Assembly (NCBI GenBank): GCA_003486645.1
Contig: DNGI01000343.1
Span: 1 to 34,432 of the forward strand
Reading direction: 5' to 3'
Source: Cyanobacteria bacterium UBA11370
GTDB lineage: Bacteria; Cyanobacteriota; Cyanobacteriia; Cyanobacteriales; Coleofasciculaceae
DNA: 34,432 nt
Shown here: positions 24,474 to 33,419 of the stretch, piece after piece
How positions within the stretch are numbered: position 1 is the stretch's first letter
Layout: the number at the start of each line of letters is the position of its first letter
The notes under the pieces: generated by a model
What the model was told of the DNA's origin: nothing
The model's input: the letters and a program-made list of their open reading frames with translations, nothing else
The model's database searches: none
Program-made: the position numbers and the translations under genes

Positions 24474-25382
24474 TTAACATATTGGTACAATCATGCCCTC
24501 ACGAGCGAGGAGGTCATTGGGGAAGACGGACTGAAATTGCTCTTGAAGTTTATCGAGAAAGTCATCGTCATGGTCGGGGTTGTAATGGGACATCACGATG
24601 CGTTTAACTCCGGCTGCTTTGGCTGTGGCTAGACCAATTTGCCAGAGGTCATCTTGCCAACCCAAGGGCGAGGATTTTAAGGGCGCTTCTCCACAGAGTT
24701 TATAGGGAGCATCTAAAATGAGCAAATCGGCTTGACGGGCTAAGTGCAGGAGATTGGGATCGAGTCGTTCTGGATGGTAGGAGCGAGCGATCGCGTAGAC
24801 GGCAGAATGACCTTGCCAGGTGACGCGATACCCCATCGACCGTTGGGCGTAGTTGAGCAAGACGGCTTCAACAATCACATCATCCATTGTGACTTTATTC
24901 CCAGAGGTCAGTTCATAGAATTTCAGTTCTGACTGCATCACTTGCATGGGAACTGGGAAATTTGGGGCACGCATTTGGCGACCCAGGCGTTCTTCAATGG
25001 ACGCACCATTAGAGGCTGCGGCTCCATAAATATGAAAACAATTTCCCGGAATAAAGGCTGGTTTAAAAAACGGAAACCCTTGAATGCTATCCCAATGGCA
25101 ATGGGTAAAGAACATATAGGCTTCCACTGGCATTTGGGAGAGCAAATGATCGCCGAGGACTCGCAAACCACTGCCCCCATCAAAAATTAGGCGTTTGGAG
25201 CCGACGCGCATTTCCACACAGGGCGTATTTCCGCCATAGCGCATGGTTTCTTTCCCTGGAGCCGAAATTTGACCTCGAACGCCCCAAAATTGAACAATAA
25301 AATTGACGGTAGGGCCAGTTACCATGTTGGCTGTAACATTAGATAGGCTTAGGCTGGGTGACGCTGGATCAAAATCTGGCAT
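24474..25382 (-). CDS. MBL-fold metallo-hydrolase
   Basis: 302 residues; the conserved part starts near residue 24 (VNFIVQFWGVRGQISAPG), so the true start may be the internal ATG at residue 20. Metallo-beta-lactamase fold: RYGGNTPCVEM, LIFDGGSGLRVLG, THCHWDSIQGFPFF, LLILDAPY and MSHYNPDHDDDF. The metal motif HxHxDH here is HCHWDS, with Ser replacing the last His, so di-metal binding may be altered. Substrate unknown; the nearest named class is the phnP/RNase Z-like phosphodiesterase group. Confidence 0.85.
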   Translation of the reverse strand: MPDFDPASPSLSLSNVTANMVTGPTVNFIVQFWGVRGQISAPGKETMRYGGNTPCVEMRVGSKRLIFDGGSGLRVLGDHLLSQMPVEAYMFFTHCHWDSIQGFPFFKPAFIPGNCFHIYGAAASNGASIEERLGRQMRAPNFPVPMQVMQSELKFYELTSGNKVTMDDVIVEAVLLNYAQRSMGYRVTWQGHSAVYAIARSYHPERLDPNLLHLARQADLLILDAPYKLCGEAPLKSSPLGWQDDLWQIGLATAKAAGVKRIVMSHYNPDHDDDFLDKLQEQFQSVFPNDLLAREGMIVPIC

Positions 25383-26080
25383 TTTTCATTCAAGTTAGCC
25401 TTGATCAGCAACGCTTCACACCGATAAAATTCCACTATATGATACTCAAATAGAGGGAGTATCGGTGAGTTAGGTTACTAAGACAGGCTACTAGGACTTG
25501 GATATCATAAGGGGCGGATGTTGCCGATTTAGAAGAAATGACGTAAGGCAATCAGGTACAAAAATAAACATGTATAAAAACAAACATGGATTTCGCACTT
25601 TCCCCTACGTTTAATTTTCTAGCACCCGTTTCCCAATCAGGAAGTTTTTTTTCAAGTCAGTTTATTTTACCGTTGTTTAATCCACTGACTTGTGAGTTCT
25701 GTCACATAGGGATTAGGGGGTATGACGAACAAGAGAAGACAGAAGTTCAGGCGTTGCCGAAGTTCAGATCCAGTCCTGGAGTTGCCTGGAATTCTGGCAG
25801 TGAGAAGGGAATGGGGAGAGTTCCCTCGTGCAGCGCGGCAGAAATAACCCACCCTTTAAAAACGGTTAAAAAGCTTACTGTACAAGCTTTCTTCCCTTCT
25901 GCATAGCTCCCTCCTGCCTACTCCTACTCCAGAATGCTACGTGAACTGCTTTTTTGCAGTCGTGAATCCGAGAGAATTCACCATCGTCCGTTGAGTTGGT
26001 GGTAGAAGCACCCCTTCAAATACATCGTGGCTTACTCCTGCAACTCCTGTATGTTTGTAGTCCTTGTTGCCATCTTTCCC
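25383..26080. other. 698-bp intergenic region
   Basis: It contains two small hairpins: GATACTC/GAGTATC (25441-25463), near the expected promoter of the MBL gene on the minus strand, and AAAGCTT/AAGCTTT (25870-25890). An open frame at 25586-25906 (plus, 106 residues) is low complexity with no recognisable domain and is not called as a gene. Confidence 0.5.
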
Positions 26081-26593
26081 TTACTTGCTAGCGGCGGCAA
26101 TGCACTGTTCTACTAACGGCATTACTTGATCGATATCTTTCCAGCCTAGAATTTCGGTGACTTTTTTTTCTAAATTTTTATAAGTCTTGAAAAATTCGGC
26201 AATTTCGTCTAACCGATGCTCGGCAATATCTTGGATAGATTTTACCTGGGTATAGCGGGGATCTTTGGCAGGAACGCAAAGAATTTTTTCGTCGCGATCG
26301 CCACCGTCAATCATCTCTAACATACCAATCGGTCGTGCCGCAATGACGCACCCTGGAAACGTGGGTTGATCCATCAATACCATACCATCGAGGGGGTCAC
26401 CGTCATCTGCCAGGGTATTAGGGACAAAGCCGTAGTCATAAGGATACTGGACAGACGAATAAAGTACCCGGTCAAGGGCAAAGGCTTGCAAGTCTTTATC
26501 GAACTCGTACTTATTTTTGCTTCCCGCCGGGATTTCAATTAAAACATTGAGTACTCCCGGTTTGGGTTGAGCTGGAATGCGTGATAAATCCAT
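26081..26593 (-). CDS. ppa: Inorganic pyrophosphatase
   Basis: 170 residues, normal for family I soluble pyrophosphatases, which hydrolyse PPi to two phosphates and pull biosynthetic reactions forward. Motifs: [42 protein letters not shown] split across the sequence with the signature DGDPLD Asp cluster, and AKDPRY. All metal-binding Asp residues of the signature are present. Cytoplasmic, apparently monocistronic. Confidence 0.97.
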   Translation of the reverse strand: MDLSRIPAQPKPGVLNVLIEIPAGSKNKYEFDKDLQAFALDRVLYSSVQYPYDYGFVPNTLADDGDPLDGMVLMDQPTFPGCVIAARPIGMLEMIDGGDRDEKILCVPAKDPRYTQVKSIQDIAEHRLDEIAEFFKTYKNLEKKVTEILGWKDIDQVMPLVEQCIAAASK

Positions 26594-26845
26594 GAGTCAA
26601 TTTTTAAGCGACACAGCAGATTTTAGCGTTCTTTATTTTTAACCTGCTTTGCATCAATCATAGCCTAGATGGTTGCTAGCGCTGAAAAGCTGATCTAAGC
26701 TGCCCTGGCATTTCATACTATTCACGCTAGCAAACAAATCCTCACCCCTTCTCCCCCTCGCCCGTGGCAACCTAGGTTCTGAGGGAGTCCGTGGAGTTTC
26801 TTTAATTAATTCATCGTTATTTTGTTATTGAAAAATCTCTGTTGT

Positions 26846-27034
26846 TCACTTTTGTGACTTTGGGAGGGAGTAGGTGGTGTTCGGCAAAACCTCAAAACTA
26901 CTGGTGGAAGAGTAGTAAGCAATGCTAAACAACGGTAGGGTCAGGGTTAAAAAAGCGATTACTGTACCTGTAATTTCTGCCCACCTATAAGGGTTAGAGT
27001 CAGCAGAGTTGGCAGACGAGCCACTGGAATTCAT
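26846..27034 (-). CDS. Small single-span membrane protein
   Basis: 62 residues: a Ser/Asn-rich N-terminus, then NPYRWAEITGTVIAFLTLTL with a hydrophobic span at ~24-42, and a polar Ser/Thr-rich C-terminus. The RWAE-(I/L)-GT entry into a single helix looks like a conserved small cyanobacterial membrane protein, though I cannot name a function. The frame is clean and is the only one in the region between ppa and 27300. Confidence 0.6.
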   Translation of the reverse strand: MNSSGSSANSADSNPYRWAEITGTVIAFLTLTLPLFSIAYYSSTSSFEVLPNTTYSLPKSQK

Positions 27035-27295
27035 AAATTAGTTGTAGTTGGAACTTGGTCACTTGAGACCATGAGATCGGGTTTTAGAGTTAACCCAAGA
27101 CTTCTATTCTAACGATTTATACCGAATGAATTTACTTCCTGTGGGAGATCGCAAGGAAATTTCAAGGTTTGCAAACAGGGTACTGAAAAAACAACGACCC
27201 AATGGAGGATTTGGAGTTGTGCGCTATTCTGAACAAGACTGTGTTTTTAGGTTTGGTATAAAAAATTACGTTTAGCCGAACCGTGAAAAGACAAA

Positions 27296-27322
27296 AAACC
27301 GCCGTTAGCGATCGGGCGGTTT
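27296..27322 (-). terminator. Rho-independent-type terminator on the minus strand
   Basis: AAACCGCC (27296-27303) pairs with GGCGGTTT (27315-27322) around an 11-nt loop containing a HIP1-like core. Read on the minus strand, the stem is followed by TTTTTTGTCTTTT, a good U-tract. No protein gene on that strand lies upstream of it (27323-27451), hinting at a small RNA. Confidence 0.65.
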
Positions 27323-27373
27323 AGTTAAGCAATCGGAGGGTAGTATCAGCTTACGTTGCTAATTTTGGATCAG

Positions 27374-27437
27374 TTTGTAATCAGATTTACAAAATTTGAC
27401 TGTTTTATGAATGATTTGGAATTGCTATATATATAAT
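27374..27437 (+). promoter_or_regulatory. Palindrome and -10-like box upstream of the Uma2 gene
   Basis: TTTGTAA (27374-27380) and TTACAAA (27387-27393) form an inverted repeat of operator size. A TATAAT match is at 27432-27437. With transcription starting near 27445, the ATG at 27464 is a better start than 27452. No clear -35 box is seen. Confidence 0.4.
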
Positions 27438-27463
27438 AAGAATGATTAAAAATGCGAGTTTTT

Positions 27464-28033
27464 ATGACTGTTAGCAAAAACTACATTTACATTTCTCCGC
27501 AAGAGTATTTAGAGGGGGAAAAGGTTAGTCCGATCAAACACGAATATATTCGTGGGGAAGTCTATGCCATGCCTGGAGGAAGTGATGCCCATGTGACTAT
27601 TTCTCTCAACTTAGCAACCTTGTTGAGAAACCATGTTCGGGGTACTGGCTGTCGGGCTTATACTTCAGATATGAAAGTTCGCATTGAAACGGCAAATTGC
27701 TTTTACTATCCGGATGTGATGGTAACTTGTGATGAACGCGATCGAACTCCTGATGATTTCAAGCGGTATCCGCGCCTAGTTGTGGAAGTTCTTTCTCCTA
27801 GTACAGAAGCCTTTAATCGAGGGGGCAAGTTTGCTGATTATCGCACAATAGAAACGCTACAAGAGTATGTTTTAATTTCTCAAGCTCAAGTGAATGTAGA
27901 GTGTTTTCGTCGTAATAATGAGGGGCGTTGGGTGCTTTACGTTTATGGTGCAGGCGAAGATGTGTTCTTAGAGAGTATTAATTTTTCGACTCCCATTGAT
28001 GTACTCTATGAAGATGTGGAGGGATTAGGATGA
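27464..28033 (+). CDS. Uma2 family (DUF820) putative endonuclease
   Basis: 189 residues from ATG 27464 (MTVSKNYIYISPQEYLEGE); 27452 is an alternative. YLEGEKVSPIKHEYIRGEV, FYYPDVMVTCDERD, LVVEVLSPSTEAFNRGGKFADY and LQEYVLISQ give the Uma2 PD and E-x-L/K pattern. It belongs to a different subgroup from the tandem pair at 20532-21735 (the HEYIRGEVYAMPGGSDAH type). Role unknown. Confidence 0.9.
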   Translation: MTVSKNYIYISPQEYLEGEKVSPIKHEYIRGEVYAMPGGSDAHVTISLNLATLLRNHVRGTGCRAYTSDMKVRIETANCFYYPDVMVTCDERDRTPDDFKRYPRLVVEVLSPSTEAFNRGGKFADYRTIETLQEYVLISQAQVNVECFRRNNEGRWVLYVYGAGEDVFLESINFSTPIDVLYEDVEGLG

Positions 28034-28091
28034 AGATGAAAGGGAGAGAGTATCTATTAAAATATTCTCCTCATCTCCACTTATCATGGGG

Positions 28092-28871
28092 CTAAACAAT
28101 ACTCCTATCGTTCTTTTCATAAAGACTTTTGGCGTAATGATATATTTTATAATCAAGGTGGTTTCTTTCTTTAAATTCAGAAATCAAGTCTTCAGAAAGC
28201 TTTTGCTGATCACGAACAGATTGATTTAAAGTCGTTAGTTGCAATCGCGGCTTCCTAAGCTGATCGGCTAATCTATCAAAGGATTCTTGATACTTTTCAA
28301 CCAACCCAATAAAGAAATAGCGATTGAGAACTTCTTGGTAATTTGAGTCATCACAAGGAATGACTGAAGCCAAGTAATTTTCTCGCTCTAATAATCGTTT
28401 TTCCAAAGGCTCTTCCGGGGGAAATCGTTTCATCCGTCTTTCATAATAATAAAGCGAAATCTGAACTTCTAGAGGATCGCGGAGGAAGGTGATTAGACGA
28501 TAGCGATCTTTCTCGAAACAAGAGGGATAGCGTTCAGAAATAAACGAACCTTTCAGATGGTAATGACCACATAATATTTGATAATGACGAAGCTGCTCTA
28601 AATTCTTGGAACTGTTGCAAAATTGATCGTAGGCTTTGGGATCATCAACATTACCCCACGCCCGCGATGGGGGATAATCTTTGATGCAAATAAACCAGTG
28701 GGTGAGGGCATCAAAAGCCGAAGTTCCCGCGCACTTAGGGATATGATGGAAAATATAGCCATAGGGTTCTTCGGGTTCGGATAAATGTCTTAACCAGACT
28801 TTTGGAACACGGAGAATATGCCCTACCTTTTTTTTGACTTTTTTCTCGACTTCTGTCAGTATGTTGCTCAT
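28092..28871 (-). CDS. Sulfotransferase family protein
   Basis: 259 residues from ATG 28871 (MSNILTEVEKK); an ATG three codons earlier is possible. YIFHHIPKCAGTSAFDAL is the 5'-phosphosulfate loop that binds PAPS, and YRLITFLRDPLEVQISLYYY is the 3'-phosphate-binding segment with Arg-Asp-Pro and Ser. This pattern fits Golgi-type/HS2ST-like sulfotransferases, which in bacteria often sulfate polysaccharides. The neighbouring glycosyltransferases support a role in modifying a surface glycan. The gene stops 46 bp upstream of the next coding start on the same strand, so co-transcription is likely. Confidence 0.85.
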   Translation of the reverse strand: MSNILTEVEKKVKKKVGHILRVPKVWLRHLSEPEEPYGYIFHHIPKCAGTSAFDALTHWFICIKDYPPSRAWGNVDDPKAYDQFCNSSKNLEQLRHYQILCGHYHLKGSFISERYPSCFEKDRYRLITFLRDPLEVQISLYYYERRMKRFPPEEPLEKRLLERENYLASVIPCDDSNYQEVLNRYFFIGLVEKYQESFDRLADQLRKPRLQLTTLNQSVRDQQKLSEDLISEFKERNHLDYKIYHYAKSLYEKNDRSIV

Positions 28872-28925
28872 TATAAACACCAGAAAACATCCATAAACAA
28901 GATTTACATAGCTCCCATCATTTCG

Positions 28926-30092
28926 TCATTGAAATGCCTCAATCGCAGAGGATACGTCCTCGAAAAACGTTGTGCGGCGAAGAGATGCCCACCTAATTGC
29001 CTCATTAGAAATCTCCGGTAAACAGGGAGACGAAATAGATGATATCAAAAGCTTTGCAAACTGTTCTGGTTCCTCAGCCACCTTAACAGTTGGTGGTGGA
29101 TTGGAGATGCCTCTCAACGCGAATGGAGTAGCAACAATGGGTAATCCCAATCCAATGGAATCTAACGTCTTAATTTGCACACCTGCACCCCTAATTGAAG
29201 GAATAGCAATAGTTTTTGATTGTAGTATAAATTCCTGTGCATCGGGCACAAAACCCCGATAAGAAACATTAGGGTAGAGTCCTTCAAGCCAATCAGCACC
29301 CCTACCCGCAACCTCAATGGTTAAATTAGTAGGAAGATGAGGATAAACAAATTGGAAGAACCATCTCAGTCCATCCAGGTTTGGCTTCCATATCCAACTC
29401 CCGATGAGGGCAACATCACATTGTGTATCCCTGGTACGATAGCCTGGGTTTTCTAAACTGGACGGCAAATCAAATGCTTTGACTTTATCCTGATTATTTG
29501 TACCGACAACATTAAGGAAATAGTTAGCATCATAGCGTGTTAGTGTCCAAATTTGTCTTGCTATTCTAGCCAGTTCTTCTTCTGCTTTTTTAGCGAGGTT
29601 AACTTCGCGCTTGTAAATCCATTTCAAAATAGGGTTTGCGGTATCTTCAATCCGTTCTAAATAAACTTCATTTTCAATATTCTGAGCGAGGACGACCAGT
29701 TTATCCTTATCTTCAATACTTGATTGTAACCAGATTAATTGAGATGAATGCTCTAAGATAAAACAATCATACTTTTCTTGGTTTAAGAGGGTAGTGATTT
29801 TGTTTATATAATTTTTTGAGTAATACTTAGCTGACGAATAAGGAATATTTTTAAAAAAGCTAATTAAAAACCAGATAATCGGATATAACTTAGCTTCTTT
29901 TGTTTCGATATACCGTTCTCCGACTGAAATTGTATCGGGCTGTTGGTCAGAGTACAGCCCTTTGCGGAGATATCCAACCACGGATACATTATAGCCATTT
30001 TTCTTCAGCGCATCGATGAAATGCTGAGAGGCAATATCACCCCCAGTTCCTTTTTTGCTGGGAAGGCACGTTGTTAAGTACAAAATATTCAT
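28926..30092 (-). CDS. Glycosyltransferase, family 4-like (GT-B fold)
   Basis: 388 residues. N-terminal Rossmann domain with MNILYLTTCLPSKKGTGGDI and HFIDALKKNGYNVSVVGYL; C-terminal nucleotide-sugar domain with VALIGSWIWKPNLDGLRWF, EVAGRGADWL, VSYRGFVPDAQEF and SIRGAGVQIKTLDSIGLGLP. In GT4 enzymes the last motif binds the donor phosphates. Donor and acceptor cannot be deduced. It lies upstream of the sulfotransferase gene on the same strand, so a surface polysaccharide pathway is the likely setting. Confidence 0.88.
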   Translation of the reverse strand: MNILYLTTCLPSKKGTGGDIASQHFIDALKKNGYNVSVVGYLRKGLYSDQQPDTISVGERYIETKEAKLYPIIWFLISFFKNIPYSSAKYYSKNYINKITTLLNQEKYDCFILEHSSQLIWLQSSIEDKDKLVVLAQNIENEVYLERIEDTANPILKWIYKREVNLAKKAEEELARIARQIWTLTRYDANYFLNVVGTNNQDKVKAFDLPSSLENPGYRTRDTQCDVALIGSWIWKPNLDGLRWFFQFVYPHLPTNLTIEVAGRGADWLEGLYPNVSYRGFVPDAQEFILQSKTIAIPSIRGAGVQIKTLDSIGLGLPIVATPFALRGISNPPPTVKVAEEPEQFAKLLISSISSPCLPEISNEAIRWASLRRTTFFEDVSSAIEAFQ

Positions 30093-30190
30093 ATTTCTAG
30101 ATTTTAGGGAGTGGGGAGGAAAATTAAGTGTACTTTACCCATCTGAGAATTGCTATAAAACGAATTGATCACATAGAAAGGGATCAAGAT

Positions 30191-32926
30191 TTACGCCAAA
30201 TTGACTTTTACAACCAAATCATTATAATCCCGATCGCCTCCCTCGAATTGATCTTCAAAACCAAAAACATTATCCCCCAGTAGTCGGATATGATCGACCC
30301 CATCTGGGTTAGCTCCCAAATAAACAAAATAAGCTAACACTCCTTGTCCCTCCTGATTATTTGGATTTTCTGACAAAAATTCTTCCGGTGTTCCATCCGC
30401 AATCAAAAAGGGAGCAACCAGCTTTCCAGCAGGAAACCCAACGTCTAAATCTAGCCGTTGACTAACAGCCGCTTCGGCATAACCCCGATCACCTGGCTTG
30501 AGATTACCAATCGCACCTGTAGGGTTATCTACTCCATAAAATCCATAGGAATTATCGTAAGATGCCTTACTATTGACCACAAACTCAGCCGAGACTAAAC
30601 CTGTTAACTGATCGTCGCGTAAATCAATGACTTCCCCTTCCGGTTGCCCTTGCAGTTGAGTTCCTAAAACTTGAGGGTTAGTTGTTAGTTTGACGGTTAA
30701 TTCTAGGTCTTTGAAATCAACTTCCCCCCCATCTTCCCAACTTAGCTTAAAGTTGTTGTTGCCTAGTTCTGACACTTGTAAATAGTCTGAATCATCCGTA
30801 TTGGCTGAAGTTGTGCCAAAAAATACATTGTCCGGAGTATCTCCTGCTGCTAAGTCAGAAAGAATGGTATCTGTGGTGCTATCTTTGATTAAGTAAAAGC
30901 CGATCGCTTTACCTGTCTCAAGGCTTAATTGACGATTAACGCTGAGATTAGCAAATTGATCACCTGGAAGGGCAGAAAGAATTACTTTAGCGTTGCTGAG
31001 GGCAGCTTGCCAATAGCCCTCTTCGCCCGGAGCAATACCGTTAATCCGACCTGAGTTATCATCAACAATAAAAGTCCCAACTTCATGTACACCCTTGGTA
31101 TTACTTTCCGTTAAATTGAATTGGAGTTGAGCTGAACCATTAGCCCCTTCAATCGCAAAAATATGGTCTGCATTATAATTCAGCGTAGCTCTGTCGTTGT
31201 TGCGGTTATCAGTGCTACCTTGTCCCGTCGTCACATTGGCAATCACAGTGTTAGAGTCATCAAGACCGTTAGTTGCACTAATGCGGTAGTAATAGGGTGT
31301 GTTGGGAGTTAAACCTTGGTCACGGTAACGGGTAATATCAGCCGCTGTTGTGGTTAATACAGTCCAATTATTTCTATCGCGCGATCGCTCAATCTTAAAC
31401 CCTATCTCATTGTTACTCTGATCTGCCCAAGTGAGTTCAACTTGAGTGGCTGAAATAGCCCTTGCAACTAAGTCACTAGGAGCAGTCAGAGAGGTACCAT
31501 CAATGGGAATAGCACCTGCGGTGACAGTAGGATTACCCGCTAGGGGGGGGATTTGAACAGCACCACCATTGTCTGTAAACGTTCCTAATTTAGGATCAAT
31601 TAAAGTCACACCCGCTGTTATTTTAGTATCCTTGGGATTGGGGTTAAAGGATTGGAAATTGCCTCCCCCATCGGTGAAGACTATGGCGGTGTGATGGTTA
31701 ATGTTCCAATTATTGCCTCCATTGTTCGCTCTGTTGTCCGCGAAAAGAGTATCGGTGAGAATGGTCGTTGACCCACCCCCCCAAATGCCAGCACCCATAA
31801 ACCCAGCGTAATTATTGGCAACAGTGGTTTGAGTGATTCTCGTCCTACTGGAACCATTATTGAGGGTGATTCCGCCACCCAAACCGTTTTTGCCATCCTC
31901 TGATTCAGCTCTATTCCCGTAGAAGGTACTGTTGTAAATGGTAACGGGGGAAGTCTCTCCCACCCACAACCCACCGCCTTGACTCAGTGCTCGATTATCG
32001 GCAAACATGGTATTACGCACGATTAACTCACCCGTGCCATGGCGAAGTCCACCCCCAAGAGCATCTCCTTTGGCATCTTTAATCACTTGATTATTGATGA
32101 TCGTGCTACTCTCAATAATCACTTGATCGGAGGAATAAACAAATAGAAAGAGTCCTCCCCCTTGTCCAGCACCTGTATTACCCTCAAACCGACTATTGTC
32201 AATCTCGATTTTGCCGGAGGTACTGCCATCGCTTTTTGCTGAAGCGCCATCGGTGAAAATTGCCCCCCCATACCCTTTGGAGGTATTGTTGGTAAAGGTG
32301 GAGTTTGTGACCTTCAGGCCGCTTAAGAGGACGTTAATCGCCCCGCCGAGACTGCTGAGGTTATCGGTAAATTCGCTATCAGCAACGGTGAGAGTGCTTT
32401 CACTTTTCACCGCGATCGCACCTCCTCCTCGCGCACTTTGATCGGATGTGCTATTGCCTTCAAAGGTGGAGTTAATTACACTCGTTGTGCTGCGCCAACC
32501 TGCAAAGATTGCAGCACCTCCCTCGCCATTAGCATAGTTATTTTTAAATACGCTATTTTCAACCTGGAGTTGGCTTTGACTGGCTGTGCGAATTCCTGCC
32601 CCGGCACCGTTTTCACCGACCCCATTTGTTTTACCATTAGTAATGGTGAGATTCCGCAGGGTAACGTTGGTTGGATTAAAGTTCGGATCGACTGTAATAT
32701 CAAAGACTCGGTGCTGGTTATTCCCACTAATCGTTAAACCGCGAGCTTTGCGACCATCAATAATTAAGTTTTTGTTAATTGCCAGTTGACCACTGGTCAG
32801 GGTGATGGTTTGATTGGCTAAACTGCGGTCGAATTGAATGGTATCTCCTGGTTCAGCCAGGGCGATCGCTGATCGTAGGGAACCTGCACCACTATCTGCC
32901 TTACTCGTAACTGTAAGCGTTGACAT
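30191..32926 (-). CDS. Secreted parallel beta-helix protein with FnIII and DUF4114-like domains
   Basis: 911 residues. Residues 1-~475 begin TLTVTSKADSGAGSLRSAI and carry repeated short-coil motifs (VENSVFKNN, INSTFEGN, VTNSTFTNNTSKGYGGAIF, YNSTFYGNRA), a right-handed beta-helix of the choice-of-anchor Q type. ~481-568 is a fibronectin III domain (APSDLVARAISATQVELTW). The rest looks like two DUF4114-like domains, the second ending GGDRDYNDLVVKVNLA. No Sec signal peptide is seen, so type I secretion through a C-terminal signal is likely. Probably an adhesin or matrix protein; catalytic activity is not evident. It precedes the glycosyltransferase gene by ~98 bp on the same strand. Confidence 0.88.
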   Translation of the reverse strand: MSTLTVTSKADSGAGSLRSAIALAEPGDTIQFDRSLANQTITLTSGQLAINKNLIIDGRKARGLTISGNNQHRVFDITVDPNFNPTNVTLRNLTITNGKTNGVGENGAGAGIRTASQSQLQVENSVFKNNYANGEGGAAIFAGWRSTTSVINSTFEGNSTSDQSARGGGAIAVKSESTLTVADSEFTDNLSSLGGAINVLLSGLKVTNSTFTNNTSKGYGGAIFTDGASAKSDGSTSGKIEIDNSRFEGNTGAGQGGGLFLFVYSSDQVIIESSTIINNQVIKDAKGDALGGGLRHGTGELIVRNTMFADNRALSQGGGLWVGETSPVTIYNSTFYGNRAESEDGKNGLGGGITLNNGSSRTRITQTTVANNYAGFMGAGIWGGGSTTILTDTLFADNRANNGGNNWNINHHTAIVFTDGGGNFQSFNPNPKDTKITAGVTLIDPKLGTFTDNGGAVQIPPLAGNPTVTAGAIPIDGTSLTAPSDLVARAISATQVELTWADQSNNEIGFKIERSRDRNNWTVLTTTAADITRYRDQGLTPNTPYYYRISATNGLDDSNTVIANVTTGQGSTDNRNNDRATLNYNADHIFAIEGANGSAQLQFNLTESNTKGVHEVGTFIVDDNSGRINGIAPGEEGYWQAALSNAKVILSALPGDQFANLSVNRQLSLETGKAIGFYLIKDSTTDTILSDLAAGDTPDNVFFGTTSANTDDSDYLQVSELGNNNFKLSWEDGGEVDFKDLELTVKLTTNPQVLGTQLQGQPEGEVIDLRDDQLTGLVSAEFVVNSKASYDNSYGFYGVDNPTGAIGNLKPGDRGYAEAAVSQRLDLDVGFPAGKLVAPFLIADGTPEEFLSENPNNQEGQGVLAYFVYLGANPDGVDHIRLLGDNVFGFEDQFEGGDRDYNDLVVKVNLA

Positions 32927-33248
32927 ATTTTAGATAGCACCCTCTTCTTATCTGCTTTCTCGATTAGTCAAATCCTACTGCATATTTACTGATATAACTT
33001 TAATTAATAGGCTCTTAATCTTAAATAATTTTACTCTTTTGTAAATAAATATTAAATTTTATTGCTGCTCATTGCACTTATGGTGTATGAGTTTGTTTAG
33101 AGTCAATATTCAAAAATGCTTAAGTTTGCAATGTATTGCAAGGTACTTGACATAATTCTCTGCTCCGCAGTAAATTTTTCTCACCATCAGGAATCTTTTG
33201 GGCAATAAAGCTTAGCGTATAGTCTAGCTCAAACAATCAAGCCATTTT

Positions 33249-33298
33249 CATAGAGACATTAGATGGATGAATTCACCCATCTATGTATGTCTCTTATG
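33249..33298. promoter_or_regulatory. Long imperfect palindrome upstream of the WecG-like gene
   Basis: CATAGAGACAT (33249-33259) pairs with ATGTCTCTTATG (33287-33298), and inside it TAGATGG (33260-33266) pairs with CCATCTA (33277-33283). The apex contains TGAATTCA. The whole forms a ~50-nt cruciform or RNA stem with one 3-nt bulge. It could be a terminator, attenuator or operator; no U-tract follows. Confidence 0.6.
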
Positions 33299-33392
33299 TT
33301 AATTAAAAGGAGATTAGCGGCTCTCATTGTACGCTTAGTTATTTTTGCTCATTAAATAGACATCTCTAGAAACTCGATTTTATTCTAGGCAA

Positions 33393-33415
33393 CCAAAAAG
33401 TTTCAGGCTTTTTGG
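33393..33415 (+). promoter_or_regulatory. Perfect 8-bp hairpin just before the start codon
   Basis: CCAAAAAG (33393-33400) and CTTTTTGG (33408-33415) with a 7-nt loop end 4 nt before the ATG at 33420. If that ATG is used, this stem would occlude the ribosome binding region. If the start is ATG 33471, the hairpin lies in the 5' leader. Confidence 0.5.
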
Positions 33416-33419
33416 GAAG

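Larger units (their letters stand above)
32927..33419. other. AT-rich divergent intergenic region
   Basis: It separates the minus-strand beta-helix gene from the plus-strand wecG-like gene. It probably carries both promoters; two inverted repeats within it are listed separately, and no open frame of note is seen. Confidence 0.6.

Noticed and set aside
25586..25906. 106-codon plus-strand frame in the gap before ppa
   Set aside because: Low-complexity, no domain, no ribosome binding site and no conservation clue; kept only as a description of the gap.
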